Positions 12,146-24,082 of a DNA stretch of 64,000 nucleotides are shown piece after piece. Every line of letters begins with the position of its first letter. Positions within the stretch are counted from its first letter, which is position 1. Both the position numbers and the translations under genes were made by a program. The notes beneath the pieces were generated by a model, which was given only the letters and a program-made list of their open reading frames with translations, was not told the DNA's origin and ran no database searches. This stretch comes from Micrasema longulum (Eukaryota > Arthropoda > Insecta > Trichoptera > Brachycentridae), in NCBI GenBank assembly GCA_022494885.1, contig JAGVSM010004923.1, positions 62,001-126,000 of the forward strand, in the 5' to 3' direction.

Positions 12146-13107
12146 AGGTACACAGAACTAGTCCAGTCGTCTAGCGAGCAGCGACCAGAGACAAGCATCA
12201 GCCAGCGGATAGCGACTGCAGACAGCTTGCAGAGTGAATACAGAAATACACTATGCGTGTGAGTGGGCGGTGGGAGGCGGTCGGGCTGGGAAAAGAGCGA
12301 TGAACGCGGTTTACGAGTTTGTTTCTTCCGGCACTCCTTCAAAAAGTTACAACTTGACGCGAGTTTAACACCACTTCCCTATTATCAGCCCGTGGGGCCA
12401 TATGCAGTAAGCACAATTACGCGTTAATAAGGGAATCACGATGATTATCATTATTTTGTTCGACAATAAACGCGCCACAGTTCGCTCAATATTTCCCGCG
12501 ATTACGAACTTCTTTGAGAAGGTTATATAGTTTAAACATTTACGGGGCTTATGATCTGTTATTGAGTCATTTGAGTGATCGCCGTACAAACTGTGTAACA
12601 TTTTCAATTGATAAACTCTTTAGAGGGTTAAATCTAGTACTTGTCTAGTTAGCTCTCAGAAATCAATAGCTGTCCATGTGATAAGATACCCAAAGGTGCC
12701 TCTTATTCAGAGCGAATGCAGCTAGAGACGGGATGTAGACGTCGAAATGAGGACATGGGAGATATCGTAACAGTAATCATTCATAAGAACCTATAACATG
12801 AGGTAATAATACCATACACAATATGTGTTAAATAGTAAAACCAACTGTTGAAATAAATAAGAATAAGACACAAAATGCCGAACACCGTCTAACTGGAACG
12901 GAAGGTATGCTGCTGTCTGTCAATGGTCCGTCTTCTTCTGAGTTTTCTGTGGTTTCCTCTTCATCAAACAAATGCGAGGAAGTTCCTTAATAAGACCACA
13001 GTCGACTATCTCGCCAGATCCTCGCACAATAGTTAGAGCAGTTGGAATGAATATACCTACCGCGGTAAATATAAGCCTTGCAAATTATATAAGCGACTCC
13101 CATTAAT
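12146..13107. other. Intergenic DNA, nothing recognised
   Basis: A moderately GC-rich stretch (12160-12320) gives short frames on both strands without domain content. Confidence 0.4.
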
Positions 13108-13290
13108 CGGGTGGTGGTCCCGGGGCGGACTCATGAATCCACGGTCCGAGATTCGAACCCCACTTTACTCCAACTCGATTCCCATTTTCTAATAGTGAGT
13201 TATTTAAAACTCGTTGAAAATTGTCCCCAAATTTGTAATATTTGGGTAAATTATAAGAACACAAATATTCTCTTTAAAAAAAAAAAAAGG
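13108..13290 (+). mobile_element. tRNA-derived SINE, family C
   Basis: The tRNA-like head has 'gattcgaaccccactttact' at the B-box position. The body is 'tttctaatagtgagttattt' and 'ggtaaattataagaacac', and the copy ends in a poly(A) tail at about 13277-13288. Body and tail match the copies at 15722-15893 and 62130-62322. Confidence 0.6.
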
Positions 13291-15721
13291 AAGTGTTTAG
13301 AAAGATCTAGACTTACTGTAGTAGATAAAGCTTCCTATAGGTACGAGTATGTGTTACAATGTAACCACAACTTCTGAAATATTAAAAAAATGTTTTTTTC
13401 ATTAATAAAACCTAGCTTAAGCTTCAAGTAACTGATTTTACCTACCCAAAACCTCATACACTTTACACACATTATTACGCCATTTCTAATGAAATTTATA
13501 AGTCTATTGTTATTAATACCCTCAATTTTAAAAACTAAGTTAATAATAATGTAATTAAAATAACATGGATTTATTCCAATAAAATTTATGTTGTTTATTG
13601 TTTATCGATTGACGTAAGTAACTCGTAGGTAATAAATTTTGTGTGCTATCTTTAATGCCGTCATCGTTAGTAAGTTTGGCACAAAATAGTAGATGTGTTT
13701 TTTGTAAAATCTTATTGAGTACCTAAGCACAAAATACGCACATGGCTGGATATACTATATGATTAAGATTTGGCCTAATACCAAAATGCAATCTGCGTCG
13801 TTTCGATGATGGATTAAGTCTTAGAAAAAGGGGCGAGCTGTTGGCAATAACTTTAGTCTATGGCTGTTAAAAAACTTGCCAATTTTGGGGTATTTCTACA
13901 TTGAAAATTTAACTAAAACTTTTGAAACAATTCGTAAATTTGGTATGTGTTTCACTTTTACGGCATTCTTTGGTAGATTTTTAAGATTCACCTTTGAATT
14001 GGCGTGAAGTTAGCAGAAAAGTTTAAACGATCAAAGATATAAAAATTATTGAAATTCTGCTTCACTAGTTTAATTTAATTTAGTATCTGGGACTTACGTG
14101 AAAGTATATTGTCGAGCCTACGTGCTTAATTTTGTAGGTTAGGTTACATTCGTAACTTTAAAAATCATGGCCTTCGTAATTAGCGGTTAGACCACATAGT
14201 TAGTGGGTTTAAGCATTGAGTGTTGTTGAAAACATAGGTAGGACTGAAATAAACATTTTTTAACATATTTTATTGCTCTAGAGCCGTTGTCCTCGAGACG
14301 TCCACTCAACGCGCGTCACACCACGAGAGCACCAGGGAATAGCGAAAAGCGAAACAATAAATATCGATAATCGAGTCAGCAGTCTACGTCGGCGTCGGTG
14401 GCAGACTACGCAGCAGAGATAATGTAGAACTATAAGTAGGTATGGAATAGTTTTAAATTGGAATTAGAAATCGCAAAAAATACATTAGTATTGAACAATT
14501 AATCGTTAATTACTCACGACGTACGTAGGAAGGATACGAAAAGTTAATTAATTTGCCATTTTCATGTCTGGGCGGAAAATTAAAATCGAATTAAGGTTTG
14601 ATTTTTCTCTTTTTACGCCACACAACCCAAAAGTTGCAATTGCTGATGATATTACTAGAAATCGAACCCGTGGGAACATTGTATGTAAAAGTATATTATT
14701 ATCCGAATAAAACTAATTACTGAGCAGTTATCACAAGAGTCACATGGTGTTCGTACGTATGCAACGGAAACGAGAGTGAAATAGAGAAGAATACGAACGA
14801 ACTAACGAAACGAAGGTGTTACATGCCATGGGGTCTGTCATAGAGCTGACAACATACCTATTTAGAGAAATATTAAGTAACCTTTGGATACAGACATTAC
14901 TTTAGGAGATGAATCAATTAGATAGGTAATCTACGTACAGATAGAATGTTGTTAAACTATGGTGAACCAAGTAAATATAAATCTTCTGTTGTGTAAGCCC
15001 GCACAGTCAAATTATTTGTATGAAAACTTTTTGTTACACACATATAAGCAAAGTTTATTTGAGTAAATAAAATTTAATGGACTGTACCTACGTATATCAA
15101 AAAGTATAAATAAAAGTCTAACAGAAAATACACATGTCGGTTTGTCCGTAACAAGAACTCCGTACAAGCGGTAAATCGCAGCAACGCCGACGGATTAACC
15201 CGGCGGCGGCGGCGGGCGGCGCGGCGTGGTGTGGAGGCGCGTGGCGTTGCTCGCGACCTTCTTTCTCTCCAGCACCAACAATTAGTCGTAGCAACGTGAA
15301 ATTTAGATAGGTAGATACGTGATTTAAAATTATTATATTTCAATGTTATATAAGATAAAATCATAGAATTGAGAATTCTTAATTCTACGCATAAAATTTA
15401 CCCAACGTTGCTCGATCAACTTCCTCGTCAATGGTAAGTCGTACAGACATGAAATTGAACTAAGGTATTTTCGTAAGTTCGTAACTGTATTGAACATAAC
15501 CCGGCGTCGCTCAGTTAACTCAAACTTCCTCCCACCCGTATATCGTACAGAAGTAAAAATTAGGTACGTCATTTAAAAACATATTTTTAAATGCATTGAG
15601 CTATTTAAAATTGGAATATTTCCTGGTAAACTAGAGGTTCTTCCCAACGATCAAAGAAAAGTAAGTCAATTTCGACCGTGATTTTGAATGCAATTTCTAT
15701 AAATTAGGCCAACGGGTTGGG
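13291..15721. other. Intergenic DNA with two GC-rich patches
   Basis: No gene is recognised. GC-rich patches at about 14280-14420 and 15170-15265 (the latter with a run of CGG-type triplets) stand out from the AT-rich background. They could be promoter or 5' UTR islands of an unseen transcript. The Arg-rich minus-strand frame across 15170-15265 looks like a composition artefact. Confidence 0.35.
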
Positions 15722-15893
15722 TGATCGGGTTGTAGTCCCGTGGTTAGTGTCTCGGACTCACGGCTCAAAGATCCGTGGTTCGGATCCCACTCTACCCTAA
15801 CTTGATCCAATTTTCTAATAGTGAGTCATTTACAGCTCGTTGAAGAATGGCCCTCAAAATTAAATATTTGGGTAAATCATAAGAACGCTGATA
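15722..15893 (+). mobile_element. tRNA-derived SINE, family C
   Basis: Head 'gtggttcggatcccactcta', body 'tttctaatagtgagtcattt' and 'gggtaaatcataagaacgc' match the copy at 62130. The poly(A) tail seen in other copies is missing, and the element at 15898 begins where it should be. Confidence 0.6.
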
Positions 15894-16214
15894 AAAGCCC
15901 AGATAGCAGTGAAACTTGGTACAAACTTGATTTAAGATTGATGGAAGGTTGAAAAGGAAAATTTGACGCGACAAGTTTTTATCAAAAGTTGCTGGAATAT
16001 TGTTATGTCAAATTTGGAGACAAGTTTTGACAAAACTTGCTGGAATCTTGTTTTGTCAAGAATGGTATTTCAGAATCCGAAAGTCATATAGTGATGATCA
16101 GCACATTGGCATATACATAAAAATATGGAGAGAATTCCTTTTTTATTTTTTTTTTATTAAATACAACAGTTTACTGTTATATTTAATCCCAGGACTTTTC
16201 AACCAGACCGATTT

Positions 16215-16386
16215 TTTTTTAGCACTACAACAGGCCGTGAGGCCCAATTACAGTGGTAAATTACAGCACGGTACACCCAGCCTTAAGAAAAATCACATTT
16301 AATTTTTGTGTTCTCACCAGGAATCGAACCCAGAACCTTCCATGTGTGAACCAAATGTCTTAACCACTACACCACGAAGGCCGCCG
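16215..16386 (-). mobile_element. tRNA-derived SINE, family B (nested)
   Basis: On the minus strand it runs from a tRNA-like head ('gtggtgtagtggttaagaca', 'gggttcgattcc') to a body with 'accactgtaatt' and 'cctgttgtagtgc', then a short A tail. It matches the copy at 53322-53483. Confidence 0.65.
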
Positions 16387-17351
16387 AATTAAATTAGTGC
16401 ATGACAAATATCCAAAAAAGTGGTTAATTCCAAACAACATTCAGATTGGCAATACTATAAAAGTCATAGAAAAATGATACATTTCACCGTTTTTGTCCGT
16501 GGGTTTCATGTCATTTTTATTTATCATTGGACGGTTTTCCGGCGATTTTAAAACTTTTAATACTGTCGAAGTGTTAATACTCAGTTTAAAGGATAAACTA
16601 TTGATATGCCACTGAGGAAAAAACATTGAAAATGAGTTTTTGTTGCACTGTCACTCGACAAAACCGTCTTATCAAGAGCTCTTTAAAAGTAAATATGATA
16701 TTAATATCTCATCCACTGCATAATGCTTACAATAGTTTTGACTGATTAATTATTAAATATCACAAACATTATACTATTATTAAATTGAATTGATTGAATT
16801 ATGTTTTATTTACAGAACGAAAAGGCTGTTGATAATATATCGATATAATAAACCAATACTTTAACCCCAGAGGCTCTTATACTTCACAAAAGTTAACAGA
16901 TGGAAGAGTTGAGGAAATGAAAATGTTTAAACATAGGTAGAACGCTTAATGTTACACATTTTGTAAAGTGGCCACTTCAACCAGCCAATGACAGTACATA
17001 AGCCCAGTAAATACCTAGACTTCCATATTTCCTTCCCAAAATGTTTTCCCTCTGTTGCAACAAATTTTGATTTGAATATCGGATACTTTTTACCATGAGA
17101 AATCCCGCTAGTCGAAAAGCTAGTAAGTCATAAAACAATATGTATTTGTTTCAGAGTTGAGAGACAAAAGAATGCACCGGACTCTGATCTCCAGTCAATT
17201 GACATGAATTATTTGACATCACATCATCTGACATCACATCATCTGACTTTCTTGGCAAAAATAGCTCGTAATTTTTATTATTTATTCAAAATAAATATAC
17301 TGAGTAATAATAACAAGATATTTTATTTAATATTAATATTTTTAAGAAGCT

Positions 17352-17452
17352 TCGTTTTTTTTGTTTTTTGTTTTTTTTCCCTTTTTTTCTTGTTTTTTTT
17401 TCAATTTTTTTTTGTTTTTTTTGTATTTTTTGTTTTTTGTTTTTTTTTTTTG
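17352..17452 (+). repeat. Poly(T)-rich low-complexity tract
   Basis: About 100 bases of T runs broken by single G or C bases. It produces Phe-rich and Lys-rich pseudo-ORFs on the two strands, which are not genes. Confidence 0.7.
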
Positions 17453-17651
17453 CTAAATAAATCCAAACTTGCATGATGTTTGTTTTTTTGTAAAAAACAA
17501 ACATGCAAGTTTGTTGGATGGTAACTAGGAAGTTTACTTTAAACTTGCCTCAAGTTTACAGAGTTGCAATCTCAAACTTGGGTCAAGCTTGAACTCTTGA
17601 TACTTCAAACTTGATACAAGCTTGAGGCAAGTTTAAATTGCTATCTGGGAG

Positions 17652-17970
17652 GGTACTCGCAAAGGTTTGCCTTCGACCTAATAAAGCTCAACCGAAATCA
17701 AGTGAGGGTTATCACTAGAGCCCTCATAAGGCACTGCAGATGAGACAAACACCTTGCTAGAATGAACCTTTCCAAAACTTCTAGATGTAGGTTCTGCAGT
17801 GCAGATGAGAAAACACCTATACACATTATATGTGAATGTGATGCTTTACAATATAAAAGTAGCCTCATCCTCGGGAGACCACTGGTTAAACCTGAGGATA
17901 TCAAAGAGCTCGCCCCCTACCTAATAGCCCGATACTTTACGGATCTGGGCTTGGAGGGGGAGATTTAGCA
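17652..17970 (+). mobile_element. Non-LTR retrotransposon ORF2 C-terminal fragment
   Basis: The plus strand reads 'FDLIKLNRNQVRVITRAL' near 17675-17730. After a stop it continues with 'CRFCSADEKTPIHIICECDA' (17790-17850), the Cys/His cluster that follows the reverse transcriptase or RNase H region in R1/Jockey-clade ORF2. One in-frame stop shows it is dead. Confidence 0.6.
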
Positions 17971-18789
17971 AAATGTAAGCTCTCGCTTTCCAGGAGCTTG
18001 AATAGCACTGACCCCCACATCTAAGAATTAGAATAAGAATAAATCATAAAAAAGCAAATATATATTTTTTTTTTTAAATTCAAAACTACGCTATTTTCAT
18101 TGTAAAATTTACTTAGCATTGTCTGGTTATATATTTCAATTCATTTTGATTAATATTGTTAAAATAAAACGATTTTTTTTAAATTTCGGTATTATTGTGC
18201 TTGGCTTTTACTAAATCATATTTTATTTATTAGCCATGTTTATATAATATCTACCATTGATTATAATGTGTTGTGAAAGAAAAAAAAACAGTTTAAAACT
18301 ATCCCAGGTGAAGCTCGGTTTAAAAGCTATGTAGTTTTTATAATTAATATTTTTTAAATTTTAGAATCGCCTTACTAAATAATAATGAGCACATTTTTTG
18401 TCGAAAAAATAGGTTATTTCTCTTAGACTGGTCGTAGAACCGGGAAGTAAAAAGAAAATAGGAAGAATGCCAACTTTTTGGTCGAATCCCTGGAAAGGTA
18501 GAAAGTCGCTCACGAGTCAATCTCTCCGAATAATATTTGCAGGTTTGGCAAGTCATCGATGCGAGGTTTGCTTTAACTTTGTTTTTATAGAAATCGCTTA
18601 TTTGGTAAATACAGTAAATTTGTAGATATCTAAACGGAGGCGAATAAGAACATTTTTATTAACTGTTATTATTGTCTATAAAATTGGACAGTGTAGGTAC
18701 TCAAAATTAAACGTGTAGTGAACTTTTACATGGTAACTTTTATCTTGGGTTGAGGTATAGGGCTGGATTTGATATTCTAGACCATAAGG

Positions 18790-19478
18790 AGTTATCAAGA
18801 TTGAAATTTATTGCAACAGAGGCAAAACATTTTTGAGAAAATAAAAACAAATGTCTAGGCATTTGAAGGGATTATGACCAGCCAGTGTCTACGGCCTATT
18901 TTGACGGACTCAAAATATTATTGATTGAAGTAGCTGGTATAAGAAAAAGCATAATTTTATAAGTATTTTCAGCCGTTGTCTACAGGAAAAATAATTCAGG
19001 CAGATTAATCTCTCCCTTCTCTTTTCCACATCCACTACTAAGTGGAGCGTGTGGACATTACCAGACGCCTCCAGGAGACCCTTTCGCCAACTAGTACCAT
19101 CGCCTCTTCCCACGTCAATCCTGCGTCCCTTAGTTCCACCGAATAAAGTCGGAAGATCGTCATTGACGGCCTTCCAGGACGGCAGGAGCCCGCAGTTGTA
19201 AAGATTAATCTCACTCACATCAATAAATTCAGCTCTTTCACTTAAAAATTCAACATGATATATATAGTAATATTAACTATAAAGTATTTTTATTATTATA
19301 ATTAAAATGCAGTTCCACCAAGAAATGTCGGTAGAAAAATTCAATAATATATACATATGAAAGTTCTGAATAATGTACAAAGTGATCATATAAATCAGCC
19401 GATGACAGGTCGTAAGCCATGTAAATGCTAAAAACTTTAATTTTCCCTACTCGAAAATACTTTCTCTCTCTCTGTTAA
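18790..19478 (+). mobile_element. Foldback element copy with an internal insertion
   Basis: The left arm 'attgcaacagaggcaaaaca' near 18812 and 'tgtctaggcat' near 18851 are echoed by the right end 'ggtcgtaagccatgtaaatg' near 19410. The family body ('actcaaaatattattg', 'cgttgtctac') matches copies at 29765-30225 and 25740-25935. The body is interrupted by the 189-bp insert described separately. Confidence 0.5.
19013..19201. mobile_element. 189-bp insertion with 11-bp target duplication
   Basis: The word 'agattaatctc' occurs at 19002-19012 and again at 19202-19212. Uninterrupted copies of the host element carry the corresponding site once ('agatgaatctc' near 29924). The GC-richer insert between the repeats is therefore a younger insertion. 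The duplication length fits non-LTR retroposition, and the source element is not recognised. Confidence 0.6.
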
Positions 19479-19641
19479 AATAAATGTCAATAAAATTAAT
19501 GGATAACATTTTGCATATTTTTAGTATTTAAAAATAATAAAATATGAGTAGGTTAGTTCTACTACGTTCTTACACAACTAAAATTTATTTTAAATAGTCT
19601 GTCAATTAGCCCCCGTCTCCCCTATACTACTTTACAACAAT

Positions 19642-20455
19642 TGTTACGGACGTCATCGGAACCTAGCGACCCGTACTAAGGCTTTCCAAATACCTAGCTA
19701 AAATAGAAGCCTTGGTAAAATGTAAGCGAAATACTTCCCCTCAATAAAGACTCTTATTTGCTATCTTCGGGAGTGGTCTTCGCTAAACCGAGGCATATAG
19801 AATTTATAAAAAAAATACTGTTCCATAATTATTATGTAATATTTTCTGTGTCAAATATGTTGCTACCCGCATGGTTTACATCCTAATGCAGTCGTGTGGC
19901 GGGGGGAGGTAGTTCTTATACGTGGCGAGGGGGAGACAGATAGAGCGAGCGAATTGCGCGCTATCCCTCTCGCGACGTGATTGGGCGACTGACTCACGCC
20001 CGTCATTAACCAGCCGGTGTAGGCCGGGCGTTTTTTTATGTATAAATAGGCCGCAGTGCCTTATAATAAATTAGTCTCACTCTACTGCTCGTGTTTGAAT
20101 CATCTCTCCGCCCTACCGTCTACTCTACAAGACCTTTGCCTGCCTTTGGATTTGACTACTGTACTTCTCACTCTACGGATCCCGATCGCGGCGCTTTCTT
20201 CTAGATTAAAAGTCCTTCTAAGGATCACAATTCAAATCGGCTTTAACTGTAGTGGAAACAGTGCGCGCTCAGTTCTTCGGTTTTCGCTGCCTTTCAACCA
20301 GCAGAAGGGACGGCCTAGTGAACGTGGTGGACCTGCTAAACTCGCCAGTAGCGCGCCAGCTACAACAGTTTTCAAGTCATCCTTACTTAACTTACATTGC
20401 AGTATAATATATATATTTTATGGACGATAAAACTTCAAAAATAAACATAGTAACA
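19642..20455 (+). mobile_element. Probable solo LTR
   Basis: The 814-bp unit starts TGTTAC and ends GTAACA. It is flanked by near-identical pentamers (ACAAT before, ACAAA after). It holds a TATA box (TATAAATA, 20041) with an initiator-like 'tagtctcactc' about 30 bases downstream, and AATAAA at about 20440 near the right end. This is the layout of a retrotransposon LTR (U3-TATA-R-polyA signal). No gag or pol coding lies on either side, so it would be a solo LTR. The 124-codon frame inside is not expected to be a gene. Confidence 0.45.
20041..20048 (+). promoter_or_regulatory. TATA box of the probable LTR
   Basis: TATAAATA lies in a GC-rich setting, with a candidate initiator at about 20071-20082 ('tagtctcactc'). 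Spacing of about 30 bases suits a pol II core promoter. Confidence 0.45.
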
Positions 20456-20499
20456 ACAAAAGGCTTTCCAAGTATTACACACTAGTGTTCGACATCGAC

Positions 20500-22560
20500 A
20501 CCCAACGTTATGTGGGAATGTTTGAAAAACGGTATGTGTGAATCAGCGATGGAAGTATGCAGTATAACGCAGCAAGGAAGAACGAAAGGTGTTGCTTGGT
20601 GGGACAATGGAATAAAAAAAATAGTGCAAGAAAAGAAGGAAGCATGGTTAAATCTGCTGACAATTAATAAAGCGATTGGTAGTAGGTATGCTGAATTAAA
20701 AAATGTATTAAATGAAAGTAAGAAAAGAGAGAAACAAAGTGAGTGTAAACGAAATAAATTGTTGAAAGAATGAGACGGAATCAAAATGACCGAAATCTTT
20801 CAAGACAATATAAAAAATATTCTGGAAAGCTGTAAAAAAATCCCGAAACAGTACCTAATGAAAGTGGATGTATGACAGCTATACTCGTAAAAGTAAAAGA
20901 TGGGAAAGTGGTGACGAATGATAGTGGAATAAAAACGAGATGGAAGGAATACTTCGAGGAGGTGTATGATACACATGCAGAAAATATAAGTACTGCATCA
21001 CTCTGTAAGTTTAAATGCAGCTGATGGTACGACAGAGATAATAATGGAAGAAATAAGAAGTGCTGCCAAATATAATATCGAGCCATAATCGGCAGAACAA
21101 CGTAAGCGACAAATAGTGAATTGTGCTGGAGAAGGTTTTGCTATTTTTTTGTTACATACATTTTTTAATAATTCGGTAAATGGGATTTATAATGGTTAAT
21201 TACTGCCAATACTGAAATGACAGCTAAATTATTTAAATACCTTCCGCTTTTAAGATAGTGGCGGTAACGCTGTTTTGTCTATAACTCTGACAGTAATGCG
21301 AGCTAACGTAATCGTCTACATTGTCGTCGGTTACGTTGTTTTGCTTAGCTTAAAATTAATATGTCAACGGATATATTTTTTAAAGAATGAAATGATGCGA
21401 TGTAATACATAGAAAACTATAATTGGCCTATAATTTAGGTTTATTTGTAAAGATTGTATTTTTTTGTTATAATGGCTGTTATTTTCTTTTAGTAAGTAAA
21501 ATAAATAAATATCCTTAAATGTGACAGGTGAATTTTATAGAGCTATGATTTTTTTAACACTTGTGCAAGGGGCAATAAGGAACACTTTTCCTTAAAAAAA
21601 TCGCAATTCGCCAAAAATGTCGCTACGTTGTTCAGCCGATTGTAGCTAGATATGAAGAATGTAAAAGCGTAAGGTTTTGATATTGTTGCTACAGAATTTA
21701 TAAAGGAGGGTGGTGAAATAATTTTTGCATGGCTGCACAAGCTTTTTAACCGATGTTTAAAGGAAGAATACGCTCCTCCAGACTGGAGAAGGGCTGTTGT
21801 TATGCCTCTATACAAGGGAAAAGGTTCAAGGGTGGAATACGGAAATTATAGAGCAATCAGTCTTTTGAACGCTGTTGGCAAAATGTAGGGAAGAATACTG
21901 ATTGAGAGAGTTAAAAAAGTTACTAAGGATAGAGTGTGGGATATACAGAGTGGTCTTATGAATGCAAGAGGATGGATGAATCAAATATTTGCTTTACGAA
22001 ACATGACTTTTTTTTTTTTGGCTAAAAACCAAAAGCTTTTCTGCGCATTTGTCGATCTGCAAAAAGCGTTTGATAGAGTTGGCAGAGAAAAATTATGGAA
22101 GGTGTTATCGGAGTATGGAGTGAGCGGAAACCTGACACGGGCTATTGCTTCTCTGTATAAAGACAGCACAGCATGTGTTAGGGTAAATGGATCATACGCA
22201 TCGTGGTTTGCCCTTAATAAAGTAATCAAACTGATGAATGTTGACAAATCGAATGTGATGGTTTTTGAAAGAAATGAAAGTATGACTAAATGTGAAATCA
22301 CTGTGAATGGGGTTATACTAAACCAAGTAAAGGAATTTGTGTATATGTGAAGTATGTTTACTAGGGATGGAATGACTGAGAAAGATATTGAAATGCGGGT
22401 GAGTGCCGGGAACAAAGTGAACGGTGCACTTTAAATCAACCTTGGTAAATAAATATTTGTCGCAAAATGCAAAATTAACAGTTCACAATGGAGTCATGGT
22501 CCCGACCCTGATGTATGGGGGTGAAGTATGGACTTCTAAAAAAAAAATGAAAGTAGGCCG
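20500..22560 (+). mobile_element. Decayed RTE-like LINE ORF2
   Basis: Segments in order: 'GRTKGVAWWDNGIKKIVQEK' (20575-20640), the linker between endonuclease and RT; 'KTRWKEYFEEVYD' (20935-20970); then, after unrelated DNA at about 21085-21640, 'PDWRRAVVMPLYKGKG' (21778-21825) and 'YGNYRAISLLNAVGKM' (21838-21885). RT motif A 'CAFVDLQKAFDRV' follows at 22045-22080, and 'VPTLMYGGEVWT' at 22500-22535. The catalytic YADD-type motif region is missing between 22200 and 22230. Stops and gaps show a dead copy. Confidence 0.7.
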
Positions 22561-22719
22561 AATGCTGTCGAAATGTGATTTCTCGGGCGAATGTGTGGTA
22601 AAACATTTTGAATCTTTATTTTTAAAATTAAAGTCTATTAAAATTGGAAAATTTTTAGCTCGTCTTTTTTGTTTTGAGACACATCAAGGTTTCGAAATTC
22701 AATTATTATTCAAGTAAAT

Positions 22720-24082
22720 ATAAATTATTTGATTTGTAAGTGGAAAAGTATCTCGACGGGTCCATAAAATATAAAAATGTTACTGAACGCAGCGACTTAA
22801 GGTTGTTTTTAAGTAAAATCGAGCCTGATATTAATTAACAAACTCCTTAAAATGCGTCAAATTTAACCTTCTCATTAGATAAGTTATAATTTCAAAGTCT
22901 TTTGAATGTTAATAAAAATAGTTCTCAAGATAATAAAGCATAAGTTTTAATTATGCTCATTGAAACATTCTTCTAAACTTAGAAATAGGATAGGTGTCCT
23001 ATCTTATGACTATATACAGCCTGTAACTGGGCGGGTGGATCATCGGTGGCAGAGCGATGGGGAACCTCAATGTCTATCGATTAAACCCCCACGTATGTTC
23101 CGCGATATTCAGTCGTTAAATCAGATTTTTAAAAAAATTTAGTAAACATCAGATTTTAGGATGGATGTCTTGGCGTTGTCAGTGTATAAACCTTGATAAA
23201 GGAGGTATTGAATCCTCGGACACTTTTCACCACATAGTTTATGGTGGCTCCACACGATGGCCACCAAATGCTTGGCGAAAAGCTTGACAAGCGTACGCAA
23301 GGCAAAAGTCAGCATTTATACGTTTGCGAATGCGATAAATTATCCTGAATATTTATTGGTTTAAGCCTACAGTATATAATATTTCATATGTGGTTTTCTT
23401 TGATCTGTGCACAAAATACTAACACTATCCTAAGCCGCGGCAGGCGCTCGCAAACTCGCAAGGTGCTCGCAAGCGGCCGCAAAGCAAGCCAACCGCCCGA
23501 AAAATATAAAGGTGTCTACTGCCACACGTTTCCCTGGCATTAAAAAGCATAAGTGTGTGTATACCTTTATATTTTTATTTTTGTACAGCGTTCGAAAATA
23601 TTAATATTTTCTACTCTTCTTTTAGACATCATAATATGGTACATTATTTCCTACTGTCTATGTCGAAAATCTATGGTTAAATGTGTCAAATGTCAAAATT
23701 GGTTGAATGTGGTTCCTTGTTCCTTGATTTTTGGCTTTTGGCATTTTTCTACAAAAAATACAAAGTTGTAACAACTCATTCCCACGCAAAAAAACTAACA
23801 CTTGAGTATCTTTATCTGGCACTTTTTTACAAGCTGGAATCTGTTCAGAGCGAGAATATAAACAATTGAGTAGGTTAAAAAACGAAAATTCTGTGACTGA
23901 ATATTTTATTTGACGTGTTTTAATGCGGCAAACATATCTTTGTGTCGGGTAAACGTGTTTTAACGAATATTGATAAAGCTATATTTGATGTATTTTTTGT
24001 ATGAAAAGATATTAATATCGAGCATGCAGTGAGTTTTTAACCAGTGACTTATAATTGGAAGTAATTATTTTAAATATTAAAC
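22720..24082. other. Intergenic DNA upstream of Hakai
   Basis: Mostly AT-rich with no recognised gene. A GC-rich patch with reiterated 'ctcgcaag' words lies at about 23425-23500 and may be one end of a foldback element whose other end is near 23245-23300. The Hakai promoter and 5' UTR should lie in the last few hundred bases; no TATA box is obvious. Confidence 0.35.

Larger units (their letters stand above)
15898..17649. mobile_element. Candidate 1.75-kb DNA transposon with AAACTTG subterminal repeats
   Basis: The left end reads 'cccagatagcagtgaaact', and the right end read on the minus strand is 'cccagatagcaatttaaact'. Both subterminal zones are packed with AAACTTG/CAAGTTT words (15910-16065 and 17460-17640), the kind of array that transposases of large TIR elements bind. 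A perfect-stem hairpin lies at about 17461-17517. A family B SINE is nested at 16215-16386. No transposase is recognised inside and no target duplication is obvious. Confidence 0.5.

Noticed and set aside
15074..15364. Arg-rich minus-strand ORF across the CGG-rich patch
   Set aside because: The translation reflects base composition only; there is no domain, splice context or second exon.
17204..17504. Phe-rich and Lys-rich ORFs
   Set aside because: They are products of the poly(T) low-complexity tract.
18910..19218. 102-codon minus-strand ORF
   Set aside because: It spans the junction of a foldback element and its 189-bp insert, so it is a chance fusion frame.
20056..20430. 124-codon ORF as a host gene
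   Set aside because: It lies inside the probable solo LTR and has no recognisable domain.
21981..22415. 144-codon minus-strand ORF
   Set aside because: It is antisense to the decayed LINE reverse transcriptase on the plus strand.
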